A stretch of 64,000 nt of DNA, from the NCBI GenBank assembly GCA_947458545.1, contig CANGYH010000002.1:1-64000 (forward strand), given 5' to 3'. A program made the position numbers and the translations under genes. This document shows, one piece after another, positions 50,649 through 58,891 of the stretch. The DNA comes from Cytophagaceae bacterium (GTDB lineage: Bacteria > Bacteroidota > Bacteroidia > Cytophagales > Flexibacteraceae). The stretch's first letter is position 1. Each line of letters starts with the position of its first letter. The notes beneath the pieces were generated by a model. The model ran no database searches and was not told the origin of the DNA. It saw nothing but the letters and a program-made list of their open reading frames with translations.

Positions 50649-50846
50649 AAAGCGTTCGGCTTTAGCCGTCGCCATAGCAGTAGCCCCTGGCTTTAGCCTG
50701 GGGTGAACACGCGGGGCTCGCGGGCTACAGCCCGCGCTACAATCCGCACCCTGACACCCTCCGCATCCTGCCAGGTCTATCTCCTTGGCCTACACGCGAG
50801 GCGCAGCCTCGCCAGAGCATGTGACAAGGGCAAAGCCCTTGCACAG
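50649..50846 (-). repeat. Long inverted repeat, right arm
   Basis: Reverse complement of 50102-50298. The pair could form a cruciform, or a long RNA hairpin if transcribed through. Confidence 0.85.
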
Positions 50847-50973
50847 ATTTAGGGGGGCACAGCCCTTGCACAGTATTAGGGCGCACAGCCCTTTCACAGA
50901 AGATTGGGCAAGGCGGGCTAACAGCCCGCGCTACAACTTTCAACTCTCAACTCTCAACTTTCAACTCAATCAC

Positions 50974-50981
50974 GACCTTTG
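50974..50981 (+). promoter_or_regulatory. -7-like box (GACCTTTG) of the dCMP deaminase gene
   Basis: GACCTTTG ends four bases before the GTG start at 50986. The same spacing and a similar CACC or CCCC spacer are seen before lgt and yicC. A leaderless mRNA is predicted. Confidence 0.5.
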
Positions 50982-50985
50982 CCCC

Positions 50986-51510
50986 GTGGAGCAACGCCCT
51001 GCCTTCGAAGACATCTTTATGGAGCTGGCCTGGAACCTGGCCAAGCGCAGCCACTGCGTCAAGCGGCAGGTGGGGGCTGTCCTCACGCGCGACACCCGCA
51101 TCATCTCCGTCGGCTACAACGGGCCGCCCGCCGGCACCCACAACTGCGACGAAGAGTTTCCCACCACGGGCTGCGCCGTCGATCGCAAAGGCTCCTGCTC
51201 CCTGGCCATCCATGCCGAAGAGAACGCCATCCTCTACGCCGCCAAAAACGGCACCAGCGTGGAGGGTGCCTCCCTCTACGTCACGCTCTCGCCCTGCCTG
51301 GCCTGCGCCCGCATCATCTACTCGATGGGCATCAAGAAAGTAGTCTATCTCCACAGCTACGCCCGCTACAAAGGCCTGCAGCTAGACGAGGGCATAGACT
51401 TTCTGGCCCGGTTCGGGGTAGAGGTGGCCGAGTACAAGGGCCGCCTCGCCCACCTTTATCCTGACCCCCACAGCGTGGGCCCACCGGCCGTTTCGGCCCA
51501 GACTCCGTAA
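50986..51510 (+). CDS. Deoxycytidylate (dCMP) deaminase
   Basis: A 174-residue zinc enzyme that deaminates dCMP to dUMP for thymidylate synthesis. The zinc and catalytic motifs are HAEENAIL and the PCLACARII segment. An upstream extra zinc-type site, HNCDEEFPTTGC, is typical of ComEB-like dCMP deaminases. The longer open frame runs back into the repeat island. I chose the GTG at 50986 because it is the first start past the repeats, lies four bases after a promoter-like box, and gives the family length. The lgt gene starts ten bases after its stop. Confidence 0.92.
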   Translation: MEQRPAFEDIFMELAWNLAKRSHCVKRQVGAVLTRDTRIISVGYNGPPAGTHNCDEEFPTTGCAVDRKGSCSLAIHAEENAILYAAKNGTSVEGASLYVTLSPCLACARIIYSMGIKKVVYLHSYARYKGLQLDEGIDFLARFGVEVAEYKGRLAHLYPDPHSVGPPAVSAQTP

Positions 51511-51519
51511 CCTTGCACC

Positions 51520-52605
51520 GTGCTTAGCTTTATAATCTGGGACGCCGATCCCATCCTGGTAACCCTGGGCGGCTTTGAGGCCCGTTGGTACGGCTTGTTC
51601 TTCGCCATGGCCTTTGTCGTGGGGCAGTACATCATCACCCGCATCTTTCTGGCAGAAGGCAAAACCGAGCGCCAGGTAGAGAGCCTCACGCTCTTTATGA
51701 TCGTCTCTACCGTGGTAGGGGCGCGCCTGGGCCACTGCCTGTTTTATGATGCCGATTATTATCTGGCCAACCCATTAGAAATCCTTAAAGTCTGGAAGGG
51801 TGGCCTCGCCAGCCACGGTGCAGCCTTTGCCATCATCGTAGCCATGCTGCTCTGGGCGCGGCGAGAGAAAACGACCGCCCTCTGGATTCTAGACCGTATC
51901 GTAATCGTCGTTGCGCTCGGTGGGGCCTTCATCCGGATGGGCAACCTCATGAACGCCGAAATCGTCGGCAAACCGACGGATGTGCCCTGGGCTTTTGTAT
52001 TTACCCATCCCATCCGCCAGGCCATAGAAGCCAGCCAGCCCGAGGGCGTCCGCAGCCTGAGCTTCCACAAGACGGGCAAAGCCTTTACCACCGAGGGCGG
52101 AGACCCCCGCGTGCTGGTGCAGGCAGACCTGCAGGCCCCCGGCGTAGATCCGCAAACGCTCACCGGCTATGGCGAGCGGCAGTTGCCCACGGCCATCATG
52201 AGCTACGACGAGGCCCACATGCACGCCCACCCAGAAGATGCCGAAACCGTAGCCCGCCTAGAGGGCGACACGCTGAAAGTGGACATCCCCGCCGTACCCC
52301 GCCACCCGGCCCAGCTCTACGAAGCACTTAGCTGTGTGGCCATATTCTTGGCCCTGTATGCCACCTGGGCCCGCCGCAAGGCCGCCCTGCCTGAGGGGCG
52401 CCTGTTTGGTTGGTTTGTAGTGGGCGTGTTCGGCCTGCGCTTCGTGTACGAGTTTCTGAAAGAGCCCCAGGTAGATTTCGAGACCGAACTACCCTACAAC
52501 ATGGGCCAGTTCCTCAGCATACCCTTGGTCATCATCGGCCTTTACGTCTTGCTGCGCAGCTACCGCCAGCACATGCACACGCGCTCGGGAGACGCTATCT
52601 CGTAA
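51520..52605 (+). CDS. lgt: Prolipoprotein diacylglyceryl transferase
   Basis: A 361-residue inner-membrane enzyme that attaches diacylglycerol to the lipobox cysteine of prolipoproteins, the first step of lipoprotein maturation. The Lgt signature GGAFIRMGNLMNAEIVG is complete, with the essential arginine and asparagine. Seven membrane segments are visible. A non-membrane insert of about 85 residues (around 175-260) precedes RHPAQLYEA, as in other Bacteroidota Lgt proteins. It starts with GTG at 51520 directly after a TAACCTTG box. Several lipoproteins encoded in this window are its likely substrates. Confidence 0.95.
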   Translation: MLSFIIWDADPILVTLGGFEARWYGLFFAMAFVVGQYIITRIFLAEGKTERQVESLTLFMIVSTVVGARLGHCLFYDADYYLANPLEILKVWKGGLASHGAAFAIIVAMLLWARREKTTALWILDRIVIVVALGGAFIRMGNLMNAEIVGKPTDVPWAFVFTHPIRQAIEASQPEGVRSLSFHKTGKAFTTEGGDPRVLVQADLQAPGVDPQTLTGYGERQLPTAIMSYDEAHMHAHPEDAETVARLEGDTLKVDIPAVPRHPAQLYEALSCVAIFLALYATWARRKAALPEGRLFGWFVVGVFGLRFVYEFLKEPQVDFETELPYNMGQFLSIPLVIIGLYVLLRSYRQHMHTRSGDAIS

Positions 52606-52646
52606 GCCGCTTTCCTGGCAAGGCGGGGCCTGCCCGCTGCATGGCG

Positions 52647-52654
52647 TAGGTTTG
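52647..52654 (+). promoter_or_regulatory. -7 promoter box (TAGGTTTG) of yicC
   Basis: An exact TAnnTTTG match ending four bases before the ATG at 52659. With a start of transcription five to seven bases downstream, the mRNA would begin at or next to the AUG. Confidence 0.6.
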
Positions 52655-52658
52655 CACC

Positions 52659-53555
52659 ATGTTAAAGTCTATGACCGGCTTTGGGGCCGCCGCCTCCGAA
52701 ACCGATGCCCGCGTTTTCACCGTCGAAGTACGCACGCTCAACAGCAAGAACCTGGACGTATCCCTCCGCCTGCCCAGGCTTTATTCCGACAAAGAGATTG
52801 AGGTGCGCAACCTGATAGGCCAAGTGCTGGAGCGGGGCAAGATCTCTGTTTTTGTTGATGCAGAAGACAAAAACCTGAAGGCCAGCAGCACCGAGACGAT
52901 AGACAAAGACATCATCCGCTTCCGCTACCAGACCCTGGCCGAGCTGGCCCAAGAGCTAAGCACCGGCCAAACACCCGCCGAGCTGCTGGATATGGCCTTC
53001 CGCTGGCCCGCCGCCGTGCGAGAGCAAACCCAGGCCGAGCGCCTGACCGACGAACAGACCGAGTGGCCCAGCCTGCTGGCCACCATCCGCAAAGCACTCG
53101 ACGCCTGCGAGGGCTTTCGCCAAGACGAGGGCCGCGTGCTTGAAGAGAAGCTGCTGGAGTACAACCAGAACATCCGCCAAAACCTGGCCGCCGTCCGCGT
53201 GCTAGACCCACTCCGCGCACCACGCGTACGCGCCCGGCTCGAGGAGAAACTGGCCGACTTTCTGGCCGACGGCCGCCTGGAAGGCAGTCGCCTAGAGCAA
53301 GAGATGATCTTCCACCTGGAGCGGCTGGACATTGCCGAAGAGCTGGTGCGCCTCCAAAACCACCTGGACTACTTCGAGCAGACCATAAAGACAGACGACA
53401 ATCCCGGCAAGAAAATCGGCTTCATCTCTCAAGAGATGGGCCGAGAGATCAATACCATCGGCTCCAAAGCCAACGATGCCGCCATGCAGCAACGCGTCGT
53501 TGCCATGAAGGAGGAGCTAGAGAAGATCAAGGAGCAGTCTGCCAACATCCTTTAG
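52659..53555 (+). CDS. yicC: YicC-family endoribonuclease
   Basis: A 298-residue protein of the YicC family. It opens with LKSMTGFGAA and has VEVRTLNSKNLDVSLRLPR in the N-terminal YicC_N domain. The C-terminal DUF1732 domain ends with GKKIGFISQEMGREINTIGSKAND, the most conserved stretch of the family. Homologues are metal-dependent endoribonucleases that act on small RNAs and mRNAs. The 3' end overlaps the convergent histidine-kinase gene by four bases. In many genomes gmk follows yicC; it does not here. Confidence 0.93.
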   Translation: MLKSMTGFGAAASETDARVFTVEVRTLNSKNLDVSLRLPRLYSDKEIEVRNLIGQVLERGKISVFVDAEDKNLKASSTETIDKDIIRFRYQTLAELAQELSTGQTPAELLDMAFRWPAAVREQTQAERLTDEQTEWPSLLATIRKALDACEGFRQDEGRVLEEKLLEYNQNIRQNLAAVRVLDPLRAPRVRARLEEKLADFLADGRLEGSRLEQEMIFHLERLDIAEELVRLQNHLDYFEQTIKTDDNPGKKIGFISQEMGREINTIGSKANDAAMQQRVVAMKEELEKIKEQSANIL

Positions 53556-55300
53556 GCTGCCAATACGCCTACACCTTCTGCCGCAGGCAGCACAATGGTA
53601 ATGCGGGTGCCGCCTGCCTCGGGTGTCTCTACCTCTACATGCCCGCGCATCAGCCGGGTAAAGTCGCGCACCAGCAAGAGCCCAAAGCCTTGGTAGAGGT
53701 TCTCTTTTTTGTGCAGGGCCTTGTCTTGCAGGCCATCTGTCGTTAGCAGGTGGCGCTGGGCCTCTGGCAGGGCGGGCCCCGGGTTGTAAACAGATAGGCG
53801 CACAAGCCCCCCGGCTTCAGCGGCCTCTACCGCCACCATACCGCCCGCCGGGCAATGATTGACGGCGTTTACCACCAGGTTGCGCAGCACCGTTTTGAGC
53901 AGGGCAGGGTGGCCCATGGCCATTTGTTCTGCATCGGCTTTAGTGTCAGCAAAGGTTACGTGCTTGGTGCTGGCCAGGGCGCGGTGTTGGTACAGCACCT
54001 CTTCTGCCAGCGGATAAACGGCGGTGGCCGATGGGGTGGCCTCCAACCCGTTCATCTCGCTTTTGGCCCAGAGCAGCAAATCGTCTAGCAGGCTGCGGGC
54101 GGCTTGTACGTCTGCCCCCAGCGTCTGGGCCAGTTGCTGAATTTCTGCCGGGGCTAAATCTTCCAACTCCAGCAAGCCGACAATCCCTTGCAGGCTTGCC
54201 AGCGGGGCGCGCAGATCGTGCCCTATCACCCCCATCAGCACGTTTTTGGTTTGGTTAGACGCCTCTAGCCGGGCGCTTGCCTCTGCCAGGGCCTGTTTTT
54301 GTTTGTCTGCACGTAGGTATGCCAGGCCAAGCAACAGCAACACTACCATTACAGCCGCCAGGCTACCAAAGGCCAAACTGGTGCGTGCCTCGGCTAGGTT
54401 CTTTTGGTTATCAACTTCTGCCCTAAGTTTTGCCTCTCTGGCCAGTACAAGGGCCCCTTTCAGGTCAGACATGCTACGATCTACTTCGCCCACCTGATAT
54501 CGTTCTCGCAGCGAGTCTCCAATCCAGAGCCAGTGATAGGCCGCCTTATCATCACCTGTCTTGTGGCACAATTCTGCCAGATTCACCACAATCCAGACCA
54601 CATGGATACCTGCGCCCATGCGCAGGTTTTGTGCCGCAGCATCAGCAAAATACTGCCTTGCCAGCAGCAGGTCTCCCTGGCGCTTGGCAAGGTTGCCCAG
54701 TTGGCACCTGATCATGGGTACGTTGGCCGTGTCAACCTTTTCTGCCAGTGTCAGGGCTTGCAGCAAATACTTGCGCGCCGCCTTGTGGTCTATATCCAGC
54801 AGAATAAAGCCCTTGATGTGCGCATTCCAGGTTTCTAGCTTAAGGTTCCGCTTTGGCAACGCCCGGCAAAGGTTAATAGACTTGTTAACGAAATACAGGG
54901 CGCTGTCCGTAACCCCGGCCTCAGACATCGTGGCTGCCATGCGGTTGTAGGCTTTGGCCCGCTCAGCCTGTTGAATATCCTCTGCCAGAATACTTCTGTA
55001 AATGGCCATTGCCTCTGGGGCCCGCGTCAACAGCTTAAGTATCTCGGCCTGCTCAAAGGCAAGCTGGCGCCAGGCAACCCAGTGCCGATGATTGTCTAGC
55101 GTGATGAGGGCACTTTTTAAGCCAGCAATAGCCTCTGGCGAATCATTGGTGGCATCCAACCGCTTAATGCACTGTGCCACCAAAGAGTCGGCCTGGGCTT
55201 CGGTAAGTGCCTCTGGCCCGGCGGCGTTTGCAGCAGCAGATCCTGCGCTCAGGCCCATCACAATACCAAGTAAGACCCATAGCACACGAAAGGCTTGCAT
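53552..55300 (-). CDS. Orphan TPR-type sensor histidine kinase
   Basis: A 582-residue sensor. Residues 1-28 are a signal peptide. About 30-290 are helical TPR-like repeats placed outside the inner membrane, followed by a membrane segment near 312-330 (LAAVMVVLLLLGLAYL) and a coiled linker. The kinase core follows: H-box GHDLRAP with His361, N-box LRNLVVNAVNH, and the GFGLLLVRDFTRLM ATP-lid region. No response regulator is adjacent. The ATG at 55300 is preferred over a TTG two codons upstream. A TTTG-N19-TATCATTTG promoter ends three bases before that ATG. Confidence 0.92.
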   Translation of the reverse strand: MQAFRVLWVLLGIVMGLSAGSAAANAAGPEALTEAQADSLVAQCIKRLDATNDSPEAIAGLKSALITLDNHRHWVAWRQLAFEQAEILKLLTRAPEAMAIYRSILAEDIQQAERAKAYNRMAATMSEAGVTDSALYFVNKSINLCRALPKRNLKLETWNAHIKGFILLDIDHKAARKYLLQALTLAEKVDTANVPMIRCQLGNLAKRQGDLLLARQYFADAAAQNLRMGAGIHVVWIVVNLAELCHKTGDDKAAYHWLWIGDSLRERYQVGEVDRSMSDLKGALVLAREAKLRAEVDNQKNLAEARTSLAFGSLAAVMVVLLLLGLAYLRADKQKQALAEASARLEASNQTKNVLMGVIGHDLRAPLASLQGIVGLLELEDLAPAEIQQLAQTLGADVQAARSLLDDLLLWAKSEMNGLEATPSATAVYPLAEEVLYQHRALASTKHVTFADTKADAEQMAMGHPALLKTVLRNLVVNAVNHCPAGGMVAVEAAEAGGLVRLSVYNPGPALPEAQRHLLTTDGLQDKALHKKENLYQGFGLLLVRDFTRLMRGHVEVETPEAGGTRITIVLPAAEGVGVLAA

Positions 55301-55303
55301 CGT

Positions 55304-55335
55304 CAAATGATAGTGGTGCTAGTACCAACCGCAAA
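55304..55335 (-). promoter_or_regulatory. Promoter of the histidine kinase gene
   Basis: On the minus strand TTTG (55332-55335) and TATCATTTG (55304-55312) are 19 bases apart. The box ends three bases before the ATG, so the transcript is predicted to be leaderless. Confidence 0.6.
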
Positions 55336-55465
55336 GAAAGGCTGTGGTAACACACAAACCCCGGCCTTTATCCAGCATACTGCTGTGCGTGTAATACGGA
55401 AGGCCAAAAGCCACCAATTCTGTAGCTTTTGGCCTTATGGTAAGATAAGTTATACCTAAACGGTA

Positions 55466-58400
55466 TTATTGCCGCACCAGGCGTCCTTTGTACTGGCCTG
55501 CCGGGCCATGAGCAACCACCCAATAGAGCCCCGGGGTGGTAGGCAGCATGTCTGCAAGGTCTGCCGGTGTGCTTTCTGCTATAACCTTGGTGGCAGCAGC
55601 CAATTGCTTACCGGCCACGTCTAACAGAAGTACCTGGTAGGTGCCTGCAGGCCCTTGCAGGCGGGTGCCTTCGGCGGCGGGGTTCGGTGAAAGTGTCCAA
55701 CCGGCGCTGCCTAGGGCTGCCAGGGCCGTTATGGCAGGCATTCGTATCGTGTCAGCCACGGCCCAGCCCGACTGGCCGCCCGGGCATGTGCTCTGCAGGC
55801 TTACCCTGTAGAGTGCCCCCGGCACCAGGTTGCTGATAGACAGCGAGGTAGCCGGTGCTCCCACAGAATACAAGGTAGGCTGGCCCTGCCCTACCTGCTC
55901 TACCCTGATTTGATAGGCAGATGCGTTGCTGCTAGCCTGCCAGGTAGCCTGGGCCGTGGTGGGGTTGAGCAACCGCACCGCCAGGCCTGCAGGCGCAGGG
56001 CAAGGCAGCGCCAACGTGCGGAACGTGACCATGGCAGACCATGCACTCACCGCACTGCCGCCGCAGCGTTGCTGCACCTGGGCCTCAACATCTGCATAGG
56101 CCGGCAGAGATGCCAGGGCCGCCGTAGCCGTTTGGGCCGTGGAAGTGGCCCAGCTAGTGGTGCCTACCTGGCGGTAGCGGACGTTGTACCCGGCCGTATT
56201 GCCAGCCACGCCTTGCCACGTAAGCGTGGCAGAGAAGAAGCTGATGTTGGAGATGGCCAGGCCCGCAACAGGGTCGCAAGGTGGGGTTTGGGTGGTAAAC
56301 GCAAGGCTGCCCGTATAGGTAGAGGCATTGCTGGCACACAGGGCCCGCAGTTGCACCTCGTAGCCAGTGGCCGGGCGCAAGCCCGCCAGCGCCGTCGGAG
56401 AGGTTGTCACCGTATCGGCAAGCCAGTTGGTGCTGCCCTCTATCCGATGGCGCACCTCGTAGCGTGGTGCCGTGCCGATGAAGCTGACAACGGCGCTGGT
56501 TTGTGTGATAGCGGCCACGCTCATGCCAGTGGGTTCGTCGCAAGGGGCGGTGGGCATGGCAAACGTACGGCTGGCCGTATAGCCAGACACGCGCGCCGGG
56601 CAGATGGTGTTTACCTGAAACTCGTAGGTGCGGCCTGCGGCCAATTGGGCCTCTACGTGGCGCGTCTCGCTCACAACCACAAACTTCCAGTTGGTGGTGC
56701 CCGTGGCGCGCAGGCGCAGCTGGTAGCTTTGGGCACCTGCGGCGTTGTTCCAGGTGAGCAGAGCCGAGTCTGTGGTGGTAAAGGGCTGGCCCGCCAGATT
56801 GGCGGCCTGGGCACATACATCAGCCGAAGTTTGGGCCGTTACGACGGTGGTGGCAGGGCTGGTGGCAGCGCCGCACACCGTTACGACGCGCACCTCGTAG
56901 CCGGTGGCTGCCTGCAGGCCGGTAAGCGTTACAGGGAAGCTGGCCGCCGCCGTGCTCATCCAGGTAGTTGTGCCCACGGCCCGGTACTCTACGCGGTATT
57001 GCGTGGCACCGGCCGCAGCCGTGGCGGTTACCGTGAGCGAGGTTGAAGATGCCGGCGCTACGGCCAGGCCCGTTGCAGCCAGGCACGGAGGCGCCTGTGT
57101 AGAGAAGCTCACCGTCGCGCTCCAGTTGCTAGAGTCTATGGCGGTGCATAAAGCCCGCACGCGCACCTCGTAGGCGGTGCCGGGTTGCAGGTTGGTTAGT
57201 GTGGTTGGGGCGGCGTTGTCGGTAATGCTCGTCCAGTTGCCGCCTGCTGGGCGGACCTGTATGCGCAGCATCTGAGCGCCAGAGGTATAGTTGATCCGCG
57301 CGCCCGTCGTGGTGATGTTGCTGGCATTAACGGCCGTGGGCGCATCGCAAGGGGTGCTGGCATATACCCGCACGCTTTCCATCTGCCCAAACATGAACAA
57401 GAAGCCCGGATACTCGGCCCCGGTGCCGCTCCAGGGTATCCATACTTTGGCTGCGGTGCCAAAGCCGCTGGTGGGGTAGGGTACGGCCCCGGCGGCGCGG
57501 CGCAAATACGTGTCGCGCCAGAGGGGTTTCTGGTAGTACTTGTTGGCCACGGCCAGCAGATAGTCCCAGGTGCAATGGTTGGTGCCAAAGCGGTTGGTGC
57601 CCTCAAAGCCTACGTCTAGGCGGTTGTTGGGGGCCGTCGTGTTGTAAAAGATGCCCGGGTTGCCCACCGCGTTCTGGGCCACTTTGTCTAGCACCAGCTC
57701 TAGAGACTTGGGCCTGCCCCCTGCGGGCACTACCATGTTATGAGCACCGTCTCGGGTCTGAAACTGGTAGAGGCTGAAGTCTCCGCGGCGGGCCAGGGCA
57801 TCTGCCAGCATGATGACAGCCTGCAGGTTGAGCCCGCCGTACATCCAGGTGCCCTGGTGGGGGTTGCCATAGTTGCCATTGCGCTCGTACTCGCCAAAGG
57901 TGCCGTCCGGAAAGACGGAGAACATGATGAACTCCTTGGCCGCCTGCTTGGCGTTCCAAACCAGGGTTGTGTCGCCCGTCAACAGGCCGCAAAGGCCCAT
58001 AAAGTGCATTTTCTCGTACACCCGGTTGTTGTAAAACGAGGCCAGCCGGGGTATGGCATTGCCCAGAGACCCATCTGCATTGCGGTGCGTGTAAACCTGC
58101 CCATTGGGCCACACCGCATGGCTGCTGGTGGTTTGTGGCATATAGATGGGCGGCGTCCACTGTGGCACGCCCCCGGGGGCTGCAGCGCCTACGCGGGTGG
58201 CATAGTCGTTGCGCAGCCGGTTGGGAAAGTTGAACCGGAGCTGCGTATGCGTCCGGGTAGAGAAGTAGCGGGCCGAGCGAGCCAGGTAATCTTCCACCTC
58301 GGCTTGCTCGGCGGCGGTAAAGAGGCCCTTGGTGTAGTCGTAGGCAAACAGCAGGCGGCAGAGCCACACGGCCTCTTTAGCGCCAGACTCTGGCGTGGGC

Positions 58401-58891
58401 CGGCGCTGGCTGCTGGCGGGTATGGGCCAGGTAGATACGTCGTAGCCCTGATGGGTAGGATGCGTAAACCGCACTTGGGCCAGCAGGGTGCGCCGCACCG
58501 GGTTGCCGTAGCTGGTGTCGCCCGTCAGCAAGAAGCGGAAACCCGCCGCCGCCATCTTGATCCCTTGCCAGACGGGGTATTGCTCTAGCGAGTCTATCGT
58601 GTAACGGTAGCCGGTCCAGATGTCCAGGTCCTCATCGTTGCGGTTGCCTGTATCCATTGGGCTGGCCCTAAAGTCGTCTGCGTACTGAGAGATGCGGGTC
58701 CAGTCGGGCGGTGTGTTGGTGCCTGCATCGCCAGCCAGGCGATAGGGGCCGCTGGCCAGGCGTTGGCGCCAGGCCGCCAGCTCTTGCGAGCTATGGTGCA
58801 GGCCTTGTGCCAACATGGGCAGAGCAATTGTTGCGAAAAGTACCGTAAAGGCAAACACCTGTGCGGCAAAAAGCACCTTTTTCATAGGCAT
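55466..58891 (-). CDS. Secreted alginate-lyase-like enzyme with six FN3 domains and T9SS type A signal
   Basis: An 1141-residue exported protein. Residues 1-29 are a signal peptide (ALPMLAQG). About 30-510 form an alpha/alpha-toroid domain like the alginate-lyase group (HHSSQELAAWRQRL, then TWPIPASSQRR and FGTNHCTWDYLLAVANKYY). Six fibronectin type III domains of about 85-95 residues follow, each opening with a cysteine (mostly PC) and carrying a further internal cysteine, which suggests a disulfide in each. The last 75 residues are a T9SS type A signal (LSPNPAAEG, then GLYWVVAHGPAG). It should degrade a uronate polysaccharide outside the cell. The substrate is inferred. The start could also be 58885. 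Confidence 0.85.
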   Translation of the reverse strand: MPMKKVLFAAQVFAFTVLFATIALPMLAQGLHHSSQELAAWRQRLASGPYRLAGDAGTNTPPDWTRISQYADDFRASPMDTGNRNDEDLDIWTGYRYTIDSLEQYPVWQGIKMAAAGFRFLLTGDTSYGNPVRRTLLAQVRFTHPTHQGYDVSTWPIPASSQRRPTPESGAKEAVWLCRLLFAYDYTKGLFTAAEQAEVEDYLARSARYFSTRTHTQLRFNFPNRLRNDYATRVGAAAPGGVPQWTPPIYMPQTTSSHAVWPNGQVYTHRNADGSLGNAIPRLASFYNNRVYEKMHFMGLCGLLTGDTTLVWNAKQAAKEFIMFSVFPDGTFGEYERNGNYGNPHQGTWMYGGLNLQAVIMLADALARRGDFSLYQFQTRDGAHNMVVPAGGRPKSLELVLDKVAQNAVGNPGIFYNTTAPNNRLDVGFEGTNRFGTNHCTWDYLLAVANKYYQKPLWRDTYLRRAAGAVPYPTSGFGTAAKVWIPWSGTGAEYPGFLFMFGQMESVRVYASTPCDAPTAVNASNITTTGARINYTSGAQMLRIQVRPAGGNWTSITDNAAPTTLTNLQPGTAYEVRVRALCTAIDSSNWSATVSFSTQAPPCLAATGLAVAPASSTSLTVTATAAAGATQYRVEYRAVGTTTWMSTAAASFPVTLTGLQAATGYEVRVVTVCGAATSPATTVVTAQTSADVCAQAANLAGQPFTTTDSALLTWNNAAGAQSYQLRLRATGTTNWKFVVVSETRHVEAQLAAGRTYEFQVNTICPARVSGYTASRTFAMPTAPCDEPTGMSVAAITQTSAVVSFIGTAPRYEVRHRIEGSTNWLADTVTTSPTALAGLRPATGYEVQLRALCASNASTYTGSLAFTTQTPPCDPVAGLAISNISFFSATLTWQGVAGNTAGYNVRYRQVGTTSWATSTAQTATAALASLPAYADVEAQVQQRCGGSAVSAWSAMVTFRTLALPCPAPAGLAVRLLNPTTAQATWQASSNASAYQIRVEQVGQGQPTLYSVGAPATSLSISNLVPGALYRVSLQSTCPGGQSGWAVADTIRMPAITALAALGSAGWTLSPNPAAEGTRLQGPAGTYQVLLLDVAGKQLAAATKVIAESTPADLADMLPTTPGLYWVVAHGPAGQYKGRLVRQ

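Larger units (their letters stand above)
49816..50985. repeat. Hairpin repeat island 3 (no gene)
   Basis: Apart from the tRNA promoter this region of about 1.2 kb holds no gene. From 49960 it is a mosaic of palindromic units. A GGCTGAAGCC block (49968-50030) resembles islands 1 and 2. An inverted repeat (50102-50298 and 50649-50846) encloses 350 bases that include the 79-bp element and a TGTCG motif. Two related GGGCTGTGC units follow (50850-50900), then a GCGGGCT hairpin, then the CTCAACTTT tandem, then the promoter of the dCMP deaminase gene. Frames of 60-110 codons here are repeat artefacts. Confidence 0.82.

Noticed and set aside
49960-50970. Possible CRISPR array
   Set aside because: The repeats are unequal palindromes in both orientations with irregular spacing and no unique spacers of uniform length, and no cas gene is present.
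50785-50985. Extended N-terminus for the dCMP deaminase (start at 50785)
   Set aside because: The extra 67 codons are translated repeat sequence; the family length and a promoter-like box support the GTG at 50986.
55910-57046. A 378-codon plus-strand frame across the FN3 repeats
   Set aside because: Antisense to a repeat-containing secreted protein; its Gly/Arg/Ala-rich content follows from the repeated codons.
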